This document shows, in pieces, positions 1-10,886 of a DNA stretch of 64,000 bases. The DNA is from Syngnathus acus (Eukaryota; Chordata; Actinopteri; Syngnathiformes; Syngnathidae): positions 2,565,053 through 2,629,052 of the forward strand of contig NC_051093.1 in NCBI RefSeq assembly GCF_901709675.1, written 5' to 3'. Position numbers and translations under genes: made by a program. A model generated the notes under the pieces. It was given only the letters and a program-made list of their open reading frames with translations. It was not told the origin of the DNA and did not search any database. Every line of letters starts with the position of its first letter. Positions within the stretch are counted from its first letter, which is position 1.

Positions 1-53
1 GAGCAGCATTCTCATCAATTTACAAGTCATTTGGAGAACCAACAAACACAACT

Positions 54-850
54 TTTCTAACAAGCAACTCTTCTAACGGCTTTATTCGAACACACGTCAT
101 GTTACTTTACCTCACACATTGACAACATTATAAGGTAACAAAATATTTGATGAACTGTTAAAATAAGTCTACCTTTGCCTCAAACGTACCGTTACATATA
201 GACTAATACAGATAGAAAACACACGTACTATGTGTAAGTACATTTAAACATGTTTATGTACAATTTCTGCTACATTGCAGTACATTGTAGCTTATTTTCC
301 ATTTTACTTTGGAATAAGTATAAATCTTGTCGGCGGGTCGATAAATATTCTCAGCTCGTGTATTTGAGCTACTGACAACTAGAATGGGCAAACTGCATAA
401 AGAATCATTGCAATAACAGTTCCAATTTTGACCTACAGGGGGAGTCGTTCGCCCTGTTCCAGAGATAGCTCACTCGACATTGTGATTTCCTAGGAAGTGA
501 TTAGCCCACTCTACTTCTCATACTTGCATAATCATGTACAAAATGACGACCAGAATTTTGTTTCAACATCCATTATTTGCAAGCATAAAAATGTCTGGCA
601 TTTATATACACGCGCGAGGTTGCGAACAATTCCTCGTTGAAAACAAACATCACAACAACAACAAAAAACAGACCCCGAAAAAAGCGGAGGCAAAAAAAGA
701 ATGAAGGCGAGTGTTTGGAAAAGGCGGCGGTAGAAAAGTCAGTTGGGGGAGGAGCCTTGTTTCCTCACTGGGGGTGGGGGTTGTTTTTTTTTGTTCAAGA
801 GTTCTTTTTTGTTGGTTTTAGTGTGTGTGTTTGTGTGTTGTTTGTTGGTT
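54..850 (-). other. rbfox3: probable 3' UTR of rbfox3
   Basis: This sequence follows the TAA at 851-853. On the minus strand it starts with CA-rich simple sequence in which ACTAAAACCAAC occurs twice, 33 bp apart (rc of 844-855 and 811-822); the first copy overlaps the stop codon. Two matches to the Pumilio motif UGUANAUA lie on the sense strand (rc of 603-610 and 255-262). A sense AATAAA is at 81-86. The extent is inferred because nothing in the sequence proves transcription. Confidence 0.5.
81..86 (-). terminator. candidate polyadenylation signal AATAAA
   Basis: The plus strand reads TTTATT, which is AATAAA on the gene strand, about 765 bases after the stop codon. I noticed no other AATAAA between the stop codon and this site. 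Cleavage would fall near 55-70. A more distal site beyond the window is possible. Confidence 0.4.
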
Positions 851-895
851 TTAGTAGGGCGTGAAGCGACTGTAGCCTCCTCTGTAAATGCTAGC
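851..895 (-). CDS. rbfox3: rbfox3 terminal coding exon K
   Basis: The exon encodes ASIYRGGYSRFTPY and then TAA. The acceptor is tgatgttgcag at 896 and the exon starts in phase 0, so it joins exon J directly (...YSVGTM|ASIYRGGY...). This C-terminal tail is the classic alternative RBFOX ending (A-S-[IL]-Y-R-G-G-Y-[NS]-R-F-[AT]-P-Y) present in many RBFOX1, 2 and 3 isoforms, so the family assignment is secure. In this family the C-terminal tail affects nuclear localisation and recruits splicing partners. No equivalent of the RBFOX1 exon that sometimes precedes this tail was seen between 896 and 2476. Confidence 0.93.
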   Translation of the reverse strand, partial: ASIYRGGYSRFTPY

Positions 896-2476
896 CTGCA
901 ACATCAAAGATGAAAAAGGACCAATCAGCATCCACGTCAGCACTCGTTTGGACGGACGGACAGGCGGACGGATTTTGTCCTCAAATTTCCTTCCAGTCAT
1001 CACACTTGACAAAGATGGCGACGGGGACAAAAGCAAAAACTGGAATTTATTTGGGGTTTCTGGTTAAATGTCTCGTCAACTCCATCTTTTATCTTTTTTT
1101 TGGGTAAATTTTGCAAATTTTATTCTGGTAAAATTATGATTCATCAAGTAAAATTATGATTTTTTTCTTGGGCAAAAACGTTTTTGAGGTTCTTTCTGTC
1201 TTTTTTGTTACTGTCTCATTCTTCCCTTTCTTTTTGTCATTAATTTTTTCCTTTCCCTTTCTTGATATTCCTGTCTTTCTCTTTCTGTTCTTTTCAGAGC
1301 AGGAAGAAGCGAGATGTCGGCAGAGTTTTAACAGCGGATGCCTTTCATGTGGGGGTGGGGGGGGCGGAATGTTCCAGGAGCGCTGCGGGACCTCAGCCTC
1401 GAGTCAGGCTCACATTATCTAGGACACGCACACACTTGCACAAAGACTAGTCCTACCGCAATTAGGAATCCAAAGCCAATGTCTTCAAAGGCTCCTTTTA
1501 CTGTCTGAAACTTCCACACAAAAAGATTTCCAACCTCAGACGAAATCATTATTATTATTATTATTTTGTTGTAGATTTTCTAAATGAAAACGCATATGGA
1601 TATTTTTAGTGGGAATTCCAATATCATGGAAGGAAATTTGGAGGAAATCGCCGAAAAAAATAAATAAAAGCAGCACATTTTTTAAAGAAGGCAATAAGAT
1701 GGCGTAATTAATGAAAGCTTTTAGCTAGCAGCTGCACCGGAGGGGAACCCTGCGCTTTTTCAACTTGGGAGGAATGCATGCACGCATGCCAGCCGGATGT
1801 CGCTGATCACTCTAAAAAAAAGCCCCCCCCAGCTGCCCCACCCTTTTTGGGCTCCGCCCCCGTTTGATGCACTCGCCATCCAGCTTACAAGCAAAAAGAG
1901 AAAGCCGCCATTTTGTTTCAAATGAAAGCAACATTTCGGTTTGTTGTTGTTGTTGTAACTTTTCATCTTTGATGTTTCAGGATAGCTGCAAACGCTAGCT
2001 AAAAACAGACATTAACGCTCCAGCTTGGCTCGATGCACCGCCGTCAAAGTTTGGTACCGCTCGCACGAATAAACACCGCTTGGGTCTTTATTGGTGTGTG
2101 CGTCTGTCCCTCGATAGGAGGGTGTGTTTGTATGTGTGTGTGTGGTGAGTGAATTGTTTGTGGGTGTCTATTTCTGTTCCTATAGTTTGAGTTTGTGCAA
2201 GTCTGCTTGTGAATGTCTATGTATTATGTATGTGTGTGTGTAGAATTATAATAAAGTGAAAAAGAAGTGGACACAAAGTTGAAAAGCCTATTTTCATCTG
2301 GATTAATGTTATTCACACCTGGTGCCTACCAATTGAACTAACCAACAAAATCAGAACAAACCTCCTTCAAATATTTTTTTTTTGGTAATGTTTCATCCAC
2401 TTCTTTAACACTATGCATGTGTGAGTGTGGCACAGAGACACACAAAGGCGATGAGTTTGGGTTACGGGGGCCTTAC
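896..2476 (-). other. intron J-K
   Basis: The donor is GTAAGG at 2476-2471 and the acceptor CAG ends at 896. The intron holds T-rich and (ATT)n simple sequence (about 1549-1565), TG-rich sequence (about 2095-2245) and a sense TGCATG at 777-782 of the 1-kb block (1777-1782). Reading into the intron from exon J gives VRPP and then TAA, so a retained intron would end the protein four residues after the exon. No other coding sequence was recognised. Confidence 0.85.
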
Positions 2477-2555
2477 CATGGTTCCCACGCTGTACGTGGC
2501 GGCGGGGCCGATCGTGTGGTGGTAGGGGTCAGCCGTTGCATAGACTCTGCCATAG
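2477..2555 (-). CDS. rbfox3: rbfox3 exon J (C-terminal domain)
   Basis: This 79-nt exon completes the Ser codon split from exon I and encodes [16 protein letters not shown] followed by [10 protein letters not shown]. The acceptor is ctcttgcag and the donor is GTAAGG after the ATG codon at 2477-2479. The TIGPAATYS[VI]GTM ending is characteristic of RBFOX3; RBFOX1 and RBFOX2 have an LAPA-type sequence here. Tyr and Ala residues are frequent, as in the low-complexity C-terminal domain that lets RBFOX proteins assemble with the LASR complex. The exon ends in phase 0 and joins exon K. Confidence 0.95.
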
Positions 2556-4012
2556 CTGCAAGAGAGCGCGCAGCAATTGTGTGTTAGTGACACGATGCTT
2601 CATGTGATCAGACAAAGTCTAGATGAAGCAGCATGTGGTTCCAGGTTCATTTGTGGGAGGCCACCGACCAGTTTTTCCCCGTGAGGCTGCGCAAAGCACA
2701 TTTGCCATCATTGACGGGAGACAAAAAGCAAAAATGAGAGAACCCGGTCACGCTTGGAGGTGCCCCTCCCCTACCAGCTTTTCATCATGGCCGGTTTGGA
2801 ACTAATCCTCGCGATTTCCTCTCGCAAGCGGGACAAGACGCATATTTATTTACTTTCCATGTTTCCTCCACTCGGTCTGTGGCGAGCAGATAAGACCGGC
2901 CGAGGAGCGAGGGCGGCAAATCAAGTGCAAAAAAAATTAATAAATAAAAGGGCGGAAGTCATCCTCAAGGAGACGACTTCCAACGGCAAGCCGGTCGGCC
3001 CTTTAGGAGCGTCGTGAGTGAAGGTCAGAGAGGCTATCTGGAAGAGCGGCACATGCCCTTCTTGGCAGCTGCTCTTATCTTCAATTTAGAAAGCCAGAAA
3101 GAATCTCACAGGAGTGAGTGACACCCAATCGGGGGTCAGTGGACCCCCGCCGGGAAAAACCGTCCTCAGCATGTCCTCACAGTTACATGGGTTCTGCTGG
3201 ACCAAAATGAAAGATGGTGACGGAAGAGAAGGAAGTCCAAGAGAAGGAAGAGGAGAAAAAGATGCAAGAGCCAGCCCACCAATATGGCGAGAAAGCGAAG
3301 CGTTGAGAGCGTCTGTCATGCAAACGCGATCAATGGCTGGGACGCAAAATTTGATCCTCACTCTTTGCGACAATCAACGTTTCCGTGATTGGCTATTTCG
3401 TTTAGTTTTTCTCCACAGCAGACAAATTTATTTATTTTTTGTTCTTGTCTACTAAGCGGACTCGCACACAGGTTGTATCCTTTGCGCTCTTTTGCATTTT
3501 CTGGCTGCTTTCCCAACGGGACGCAAATCAAACAAACTGAAACAAACAAAGTGAGTTCCCCGTAACAATTACATGAAAAGTCTCCAGAAAATTGAATGAG
3601 GGAAAAAAAAGCAGCGGTTGCACTCTGGTCCAATTTGTGATTTCTGCTTCCCCGACTGATAAATGTTGACAGTGCGGATATGATCTTCATCCTCTCAGGT
3701 GCAAACGTGCACGCACACGCACGCTCCTTATCAGCAAACACGCTCAGGCAATCGTTCACACGGCGCATTCCCAACTCAAACATCAGCTCAAGTCCTGCAA
3801 GGTTACTTTTTGCTCTTCTTGTTCTTCTTGCCTTATTTTCTACTCGGATGTCAGAGAAGTCCAGAGAGCAAGTTGACATTTGTGACATTCGCCTGCTGGA
3901 GTCGTCAAAGTCTCGCACATCCCCGTTTTGTCCGAGCTTCCAAACAAAAAACGTTTGACTGGACTGCTCTGTTAGCTTGGCTAGTGGCTAGCAAGAAGAC
4001 GGTGACGCTCAC
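2556..4012 (-). other. intron I-J
   Basis: The donor is GTGAGC and the acceptor CAG ends at 2556. A sense TGCATG lies at 3317-3322. A 186-codon open frame on the minus strand (3358-3918) has no recognisable domain and is taken as chance. Confidence 0.8.
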
Positions 4013-4071
4013 CTGTCGCTGTAGGCGGCGGTGGTGGTGGGCTGGGCGAATCTGTACGCTGCGTAGCCACC
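4013..4071 (-). CDS. rbfox3: rbfox3 exon I (Tyr/Ala-rich C-terminal domain)
   Basis: This 59-nt exon encodes GGYAAYRFAQPTTTAAYSD plus the first two bases of a Ser codon. The acceptor is tttttcag and the donor is GTGAGC. Mammalian RBFOX3 reads GGYAAYRYAQP followed by an alanine run. Here the sequence has Phe for the second Tyr of AYRYAQP and three Thr codons in place of part of the alanine run. The reading frame and splice phase (0 in, 2 out) match the family. The segment belongs to the low-complexity C-terminal domain, where Tyr residues contribute to higher-order assembly. Confidence 0.94.
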
Positions 4072-5862
4072 CTGAAAAACACACACCAAGAAACGTTTTC
4101 AAACAGCAGAGGGCGCCGATCAACACGTGGCTCCTATGCTGGCTGATTTCAATCGCAACTGTGGTGGATTGATCATAAACGAAAAGGTCATGGCATCATA
4201 CCATATTGAATCGACTCGTAATCTGGCTGAGTCAAACCGAATCGAATCGTTACACTTTTCAATCAGTTGCAAAGTGAGGCTGCTAATTAGTTAAACATTT
4301 GACCGAGCAGCCAAATTTGCGGCATTTTGAGAGCCAGGAGTCGCCCGCTGCATTATTAAACATCCTTTTTCTTTCCTCGACACGCCGCCGGCCGACCAAT
4401 CGAGTAAGACGGCGGCGGGAGTGGCGGGGGGTGGCTGGGGCGGCTGGGGCGTGGTGACGGAGGGTGTTCATTTGCCAGAGTGCGGAAGGAATTAAGGAGC
4501 TCATTGTTGGGGCGCCGCACTAACTCTGTGAAAAATGAAACTGCCTAACTTTTTTCTATTAGCGGCCGCCCATCTGGGTCCTGCGCGCCGCCGCTCGGGT
4601 GCCGTTTAATAATGCAGCGCCCGTTCATTTTCAAACTCCCAGAGAATTCAGGCCAGAGGTTCATGCTGAGCCCTATGGGCCTCAGCCCTCCCGCTTTTCC
4701 CTTTGGGTTTGTTTTCCCGCAGGGGACAGGAAGTGGCGGGCGTACGACTTCCTGCGGGACGGCCACGCCTCGGGACTGATTACAACTGCAGCCGCAAACG
4801 CGGGGCCATAAATCATCGCCGCCAGCGTTGTCAAACGGCGCACACGACAGCGCAGCACATTTGTTATTGTGTCGCGGCGGGCGTGCACGAGACGCGCACG
4901 TGTGCACGCATTAGCATACGTGACATCTGCGGGGGAGATTTGTGCTCATTTGTTAGCAGGTCAGCAAAGGGAGACGCTCACCGGCACGGCGGCTGCGAGC
5001 CCATCGCCATGACGCTGGCTCGGCTCGCCCGCCTGGGCACTGAGGTGAAGGCGGCCATTTTGCCTTGCAAGTTGATGTGTCTCAAATTCAGCGCAAATAT
5101 TCGCCACCTTAAATTTCTGATCATAAAACAAATTGTGTGATCTTGTAGTGTTGTTGTGGTGGAATGGCGGCGTGAGTGAGCGTGTGCGTCGACAGGCCTC
5201 GCCGGAGCGACAGCTTTGCTCTCGTTATCAGAACAAGCTGGACAAACACAAATCGGTCACGCGCGGTGGGTGTCTGCGATAAACAGCGGCGACATCGCAG
5301 CCTCATCGCGGTTGGCAGCGTGTGAGTGTGTGTGTGTGTGAGGGTCACATAGTATCTCTGGCTGTTCACTATCAGATGCTTCCAGCCTGAAAGTGAGAAG
5401 CAAGTGTCATCTTCCTCTCGCAACAGCGGCGCTGTGGGGTACGCTCACCACCATCGGCCCCACCCTTGCTGGAGTGAGGCAACAGTGCTAATTTGGCTAT
5501 TATCTCCCCCTGCCTCCCCGCCTCCCCCCATCAGGGGCCGTGCTCACCCCTGAAGCAACAATCGCCTGCACAAACATCTCCACGGCCTCTTATCTTTGGC
5601 CGCCCTCGCTTATCTCCAGTACGGCTCTGCCTAGGCCCGCGCGAGTCCCGCACCCTCCTTGGGGGTGAACCAGGATACCCCGTCCGGGGCCCTGCAAAGC
5701 GCAAAACGGGAAAGTCGAGGCCGCTTGAGCTGAGGGGGTCTTAAATGTTCTTGGCAGATTTCTTGGCACAGGCGACGCCGACTTAATCGCTGCCCAATGC
5801 TTGGGGGGGATCGGGTTATTCTCTAAGGGTCCCTCCGGCCCCCCCACCCAGAGTGTACTCAC
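4072..5862 (-). other. intron H-I
   Basis: The donor is GTGAGT at 5862-5857 and the acceptor CAG ends at 4072. A 13/14 match to the CTCF core lies on the plus strand at 4103-4116. The GC-rich section 4380-4900 contains long G-rich runs and several overlapping chance frames on both strands. A short (GT)n tract is near 5322-5341. Nothing coding was recognised. Confidence 0.8.
4103..4116 (+). promoter_or_regulatory. CTCF-like motif
   Basis: ACAGCAGAGGGCGC agrees with CCASYAGRKGGCGS at 13 of 14 positions. It is 32 bases outside exon I in the intron. Confidence 0.3.
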
Positions 5863-5902
5863 GTAGATCTCGGCGCCATAGAAGCCGTCTTGGTACACCA
5901 CC
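5863..5902 (-). CDS. rbfox3: rbfox3 exon H
   Basis: This 40-nt exon supplies the last base of the Ala codon begun in exon G and then encodes VVYQDGFYGAEIY. The acceptor is cctcgcag and the donor is GTGAGT. The sequence is nearly invariant in RBFOX proteins. Glu in GAEIY (RBFOX1 has GADIY, RBFOX2 GADLY) agrees with RBFOX3. Its 40-nt size equals the orthologous mammalian exon. Skipping it would shift the frame. Confidence 0.96.
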
Positions 5903-6526
5903 CTGCGAGGGACAGAACGGGACCGCATTAGAAAGCACTTCTTCGACTTGAATTGAAAAGCCAAAATTGTCGAGTAATTGCATCTTTCTTTCATATGGAT
6001 TATAATAAAAAAGTAAAGGGGGAAAAAAAAATCCATCAAAATACATTTGTTGTTCAGTTGTGCATTCAGTTCGATTCAATCCACTCACATACTTTGAATC
6101 AAAACAGATTTCTGATTCAAATACATATTTACATACACACACATGCGCACACACACAGACAGCGCGAGATAAGAGGCAAAAGCGAGTGTCCGTGAGGTCT
6201 CTCAAAGCCGAGAGATCAGCTATGCAGTGGGCGCTAATGCTATCTTGGCTCCCTGAAGCTTTGGAGTTTGCACACACAAACGCACAGGCACACACGGTAG
6301 CGGCAAGGACACGGCGCCCACACGGAGACCCTACAGCACTCACCAAACACACCAAAGTGAACACGAGTACCGGGGACACGTTTGCTAGGACACCGAGTTA
6401 ACCACCGAGTTAGGCACATAATGTCTCGTGGACCACTTCGACTTTGCCAAGGAAGCCATTAAAAAAACTACAAACAAACAAACAAACAAACAAACAAACA
6501 AACCCAAAGCAGTAAGTGCTACTCAC
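5903..6526 (-). other. intron G-H
   Basis: This 624-bp intron has donor GTGAGT and an acceptor CAG ending at 5903. It contains a CA-rich stretch (about 6125-6160) and a (CAAA)n microsatellite at 6471-6503 just downstream of the exon G donor. No other feature was seen. Confidence 0.8.
6471..6503. repeat. (CAAA)n microsatellite
   Basis: About eight perfect CAAA units lie on the plus strand, 24 bases intronic of the exon G splice donor. On the gene strand the tract reads (TTTG)n. Confidence 0.95.
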
Positions 6527-6659
6527 GCTCCGTAAGCCGGGATGGGTGGTGGCGGCGGGGCCGTGCGGAAGGTATTGTAGACGGCTCGCCCCCGACCTCG
6601 CAAGTGGCTCCCTCTGTAGGCCATGGCCGTGCCCGTGGCGGGGTACGGGAAGCCCGTTA
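6527..6659 (-). CDS. rbfox3: rbfox3 exon G (RGRGR-containing C-terminal segment)
   Basis: This 133-nt exon encodes [35 protein letters not shown] and [10 protein letters not shown]. The acceptor is gtttccatag and the donor GTGAGT. The Val is split across the junction with exon F, giving YAVTGFPYP, a sequence specific to RBFOX3. RBFOX1 continues from YAG into other exons here. RGRGR is the conserved arginine-glycine segment of the family, and the proline run [10 protein letters not shown] is also standard. The A1-type insert exon of RBFOX1 (containing SSLVYTSAMPG) was not seen in the preceding intron. Confidence 0.96.
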
Positions 6660-9600
6660 CTATGGAAACACACAAAAGACAGATTGTTGTGGTGCTGCGC
6701 AAATTAAGTTTGATATATCCATCCATCGACATTTGAATGACTTAATGCCCATTTTCTTTTTGTACTTTTGAGGCCTAGCGCAGCAGCGATTAGCGTCATT
6801 ATCGGTAACGGACGCGAGATTGCCACAGAGCTGGAAAAAGGTGAAGGTGACGAGATGTTCACAAGCTCCCCGCGGGGGAAATGAAGCAGATGGGCCGGGA
6901 CGGCCCGAGCCCCCCGCTCCCCGTCCCCCGACTCGGCCGACCTCACGGTGACCCCTATCTCCCAGCCATCTGGGAGCGGCTCGGGCCAACGGCGGTGGCG
7001 GCCGAGCTCGGGGGTGAAGGACGAGGGAGGGTCGCGGGCCAAGTGGAGCTCAACGTTGCTGGTTAACCTTCAGCCGGGTTGCCATTTGAATGGGACGCCA
7101 CCAAAAATCAGACAAAGCGTACCGCAGCATCATTCACAGACGCATTTCGAATATTTGTTCGATAAAATTTGAAATCAGCCATTCTCTGTCCTGATTGGTC
7201 ACAGCCAAATTTGTTCCTGCCAAATTCCACAAGCAAAACAAAACTGTAACGATTTGAAGACTTTTTCCAAATCAATATTCCTGATGAATGAAGTATGATG
7301 AGTCTCATTAAAGTGTTGAATGTTTTGCTCACGTATGAGACAAATATTGATTGTGAAGGTACACCGCGCGGCAGCCCGCCACTGGCGCCTCGTTCTTTCT
7401 CATCCTGCCACTCTCTCGCTGTCGTTCCGTCACGCTCGCTTTCCAAGTGAATTCTCCGCGGGCCACTTGAGCCACGGTGCTCCAGCGCGGCCAGCGACAT
7501 CTGCACGGGCTGAGTTAATAGCGTGTGTCTGAAGCGTTTGGGATGAACCGTCCGCTTGCTGTCCGTGCTAAACTCCAGCGCGTCACTCCACCTCCAAGTA
7601 GTTCCACATCACTTTTAAAAACAAAAGAGAGGTTTCACAATCCCTAGCATTAGCCCGACGCTCCATTAGCCGGCGTTAGCTTCCCCAGTGTAGCCACACA
7701 GCGCTAGCAGTCTTTTATCATTATCACTGACAGTGGCATCAAATTAAAGCTGAGAAATTCCTCATTCATCAACTCAAACTATTCGTTTCATCTATCCGGC
7801 ACACCAGTGGCACTAGGGAACAAATTTCCATCGCTCTCAATCACCCTAACCTGCTGCACAATCCAACAATGTTGCTAGCAAAAATGTTTTTGGTTGGTTT
7901 TGTGTGAGTGCCAAATTAGCTCATCTTTATCTCATTATTTGAGTCTCATTTTCACTCAGGCAACAACCACACGGTTGCATCTTGGCTAACAAGACGGTGA
8001 CCGTTCAGCTCAACATCGTGTATGTATGTTCAGAAAGATTGCATCAGATGTGCGCTAACGCCAATGCTAACACCGCCTCAGCTGTGTGAGGGGTTGTAAG
8101 TGCGCGGCAATTATGTCGGTCGCTGGTGTGTCGGCAGGATTGGGCCCAAACTGCTTCACTGCATGAATATTCGTATCTCATTTGTCTCAGGCGCCGGCCA
8201 CATGTTAGCGCTAACAAACCACAAGCAGCCCGTGTTGATTTATCCAACCCGGCAAGATGTTCATCTCGTTAGCATTTGTCGACGTGGCCCGAAATGGGCT
8301 GTTGTTCTTTTATGTGTTTGTTTACATTGGTATGGGACACGCGTGCTCTGATGTATGCAAAGGTAAACTCATAACGAGCCGGCGATAGGCTACGCTGCCT
8401 CAATAATAAGCCATAAATCACACCGCTGTCACAACGCAAAAGTCAAACATTCTCCAGGCACAAAAGCGAGGGGGGAAAAACGGCATTGTGAAGAGGAAAT
8501 AGAAAAATAAAAAAATAAAAAAGGTCAGAACATTTCTAAAAAATTAGCAATTAAAATTAGTATCCAATTTAATTTTAATTATTTCAATTTTGTTTTTGGG
8601 TCTCTGTGTTTCACTACAAAAGTAATTTTCATTTATTTTTTGTTCCTGGGTTAGGGTACATTTTTGACAGTTTTGTCAGTAAGTTACCTGCAGGCTACCG
8701 GTTTCATTCTCCCAAAAAAAAAAAGTCGGTGAGAGTTGACTGGGAGTTTTACAAGGTGTTAAGCGGCAGCTGGCGATGTTTTACGGGGTAGATACGACTA
8801 ACGCAGGCATTTAATCTGCGCCGGGGACCTCCGAACAGCTTCATCTCATCAAGGGTTGGACGTTTAATTAGCCCCCAAACGTACACTCCGACAACGAGAG
8901 GATCCGTCCACGTTTATGAAGACGCCAATTAGCCTTCTTTTCTTTTCACAAGTCCTCCCAATGTGAGAAGAAAAAAAAAAGGGGAACTCCTCTCGCTGCC
9001 TCTTTTGTTAGTGAGCCTGTGAATGTGCACGGGAGCTGTCCGTGGTCCTGAAACACAACCAGCGGTTGTTTGAAAGCAAAATCTCGGACTTTCTGGTCGT
9101 ATTTGGTGATCGGCCCATGAGACTTTTTTTTTTTGTCTTATCGGTACAAACATCTCGACATTGCTTCGTGTTGATGGGTGAAATTTTTCCGTGCGCCATG
9201 TCATACACATCCAGCCAAGTTTGCTGATTGGTAAAACTGGTGTCAGCGGTGGATTTTTTTTTTGGGGCGGAGGCGACTTTTCAGGGGGCGCTAGCTAGGG
9301 CTACCAGTAGCGCTGCACTGTCATCCGTCATTGCGGCGAATGCTTTTGAGGACAATAAACCTGTAGCGGCTGCGTGGCCCGCCAATGGAGACGAAGTGCG
9401 CTGTCAGCCGGCCGCGATTTATGGCCCCCAATTTGGGCGATCTCCCGCACAGAAATGAGCGCTGATAAAGCGTGATTAATCGGCATCGCCGCCCCGCAGA
9501 CGCGCCCCAAAACCACATCCATTTTTTTGGGGGTTGTTCTTTTCGGGAGGTGGATTCCAGCAGCGCGACGCTTTCACTTGCTCCTTGTAAAAAGCAGCCT

Positions 9601-10648
9601 CGTCTTTTTTTCCGCCCTGGCCAGAGTAGTCGAGACCACTTGAAAAATGATGCGGCCATAAATCAGACGGCCCCGCCCGGCCGCGGCGGAGGAGCGCACT
9701 CTCGCTGATTTATGACAGTCTTTGCGTTTGTGTGCAAGTGTGTGCGTATATGCGTGCGGGAACGTGCGTGCGATGCTGTGTCAACGGACGATTCATTAGG
9801 TACACTGTCCAATCACGTCCGTTAGAGGAGCTTCATCTTTAACAGTTTTAAAGGCCACGCTAACGATTTAAGAGCTCTCGTCCGGTAAATATGAGCGCCA
9901 GGAGCTTAATATTGAGTCACCATATTTTGCATTTTATCACCAGTTATGATGCAGTTTGACAAAAGGCAGACAAAAGACTGTGGTTAGTTGGTGAACCTAA
10001 TGAATTGTCCGACGTACGCGTATAATGATGAGGGCGGAGCGGGGGCGGGGTCACTCGGTCGCGGCAGGGCCATAACAATGAGGGACGAGCGCTTGTTCCC
10101 GTCACGCCGGCTTATTTAGCGTGCGAGCGTAACGCTGCGGAGGGAACCGACACATTTTAGTCTAATGAGCAGGAAGGAAAGACGCTCGTTAAAGAGCAGC
10201 GCCGTCACTGCCGCCGCACACTCAGCACTTCCTGCAAATGAAGGCGGCGTTCGGCCTTCATTAAAATGCAAAAGGCTTTATCGCTCGCAAAGATGGCGGC
10301 CACGGAAAAGCTCATCCTGCGCAAACGCTAGCGCCTTCTGCCATCGGCTTTTGAACAGGGTCAAGCCTTCGAATTCCTGAGTTAGGGATTAAAATCAAAG
10401 AAAGGGTTGTTGCCCCCCAACCTTTTATTGGTCTTGCAACCGGTCCAAAGCAAATCTTGATGTGGATCTCTCGCTTGTAAAAGTCAATCTTTGGCGGCGG
10501 GCAAATCCGTCAGCATGCGCTCGTCGCCTTGTCTGATAACGCCAGCATACGCTCTTCAAATCTTTTTTTTTTTCCGCACAGTCGGAGAGTCGGAGAGAAT
10601 CGGTGCTCATTGGCTGCTGCTTATCGGGTCCTGGGAGGCGAAACTTAC
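6660..10648 (-). other. intron F-G (contains a candidate RE1)
   Basis: This is a 3,989-bp intron with donor GTAAGT and an acceptor TAG at 6660-6662. Its notable content is a 19/21 match to RE1/NRSE at 9032-9052. The rest is unremarkable: AT-rich DNA near 8490-8600 and GC-rich DNA at 6880-7060 and 10020-10330. Open frames on both strands show no known domain. Confidence 0.8.
9032..9052 (-). promoter_or_regulatory. candidate RE1/NRSE (REST-binding silencer)
   Basis: On the gene strand the site reads TTCAGGACCACGGACAGCTC plus a final C. The canonical 21-bp RE1 begins TTCAGCACCACGGACAGCG, so 19 of 21 positions agree; the differences are position 6 (C to G) and position 19 (G to T). Both half-sites keep the canonical spacing. 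REST represses neuronal genes in non-neuronal cells, and rbfox3/NeuN is a neuron-restricted gene, so the location is biologically sensible. Binding is inferred. Confidence 0.6.
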
Positions 10649-10702
10649 CGGCATACAGCTCGGGACCGTAGACGGCGCCCACCACCGGATTCAACTTCCA
10701 AC
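10649..10702 (-). CDS. rbfox3: rbfox3 exon F
   Basis: This 54-nt exon encodes (G)WKLNPVVGAVYGPELYA with split codons at both ends (phase 1 to 1). The acceptor is ttttgtgcacag and the donor GTAAGT. The 54-nt length and the sequence NGWKLNPVVGAVY are family hallmarks just after the RRM. GPELYA resembles the GPE[FL]YA of RBFOX3 and RBFOX2; RBFOX1 has SPEFYA. The exon is a multiple of three, so skipping would keep the frame. Confidence 0.96.
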
Positions 10703-10825
10703 CTGTGCACAAAAATACAAAAACACCATTGACACATAAAAGGGACTTTCCATTCTCATTGTCACCACCAAAACCTGACTCAAATTAGGTTTAGTTTCAA
10801 ACAAGAGGTGTGTGTGCGCACTGAC
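10703..10825 (-). other. intron E-F (123 bp)
   Basis: This is the shortest intron of the gene. The donor is GTCAGT and the acceptor CAG. No other feature was seen. Confidence 0.85.
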
Positions 10826-10886
10826 CGTTGGTGTAGGGGTTGGCCACTTTTTTGTTGGTCATCACTCGCGCTGTGGCGTTGTTCAC
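10826..10886 (-). CDS. rbfox3: rbfox3 exon E (end of RRM)
   Basis: This 61-nt exon encodes VNNATARVMTNKKVANPYTN plus the first base of a Gly codon. The acceptor is tgtggttcag and the donor GTCAGT. VNNATARVMTNKK closes the RRM (last beta strand and following basic segment) and is nearly identical in all vertebrate RBFOX proteins. RBFOX3 usually has KKTGNPYTNG and RBFOX1 KKTVNPYTNG, so KKVANPYTNG differs at two positions. A sense TGCATG lies 64 bases upstream of the acceptor (10950-10955). Confidence 0.97.

Noticed and set aside
3358-3918. 186-codon open frame on the minus strand
   Set aside because: It lies wholly within an rbfox3 intron and has no family resemblance; the sequence is Ser/Arg/Cys-rich as in chance frames.
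4380-4460. G-quadruplex in intron H-I
   Set aside because: Only three G runs of three or more fall within loop distance.
5816-6379. 187-codon open frame on the minus strand
   Set aside because: It overlaps exon H in a different frame and contains CA-repeat-derived Cys/Val/His runs.
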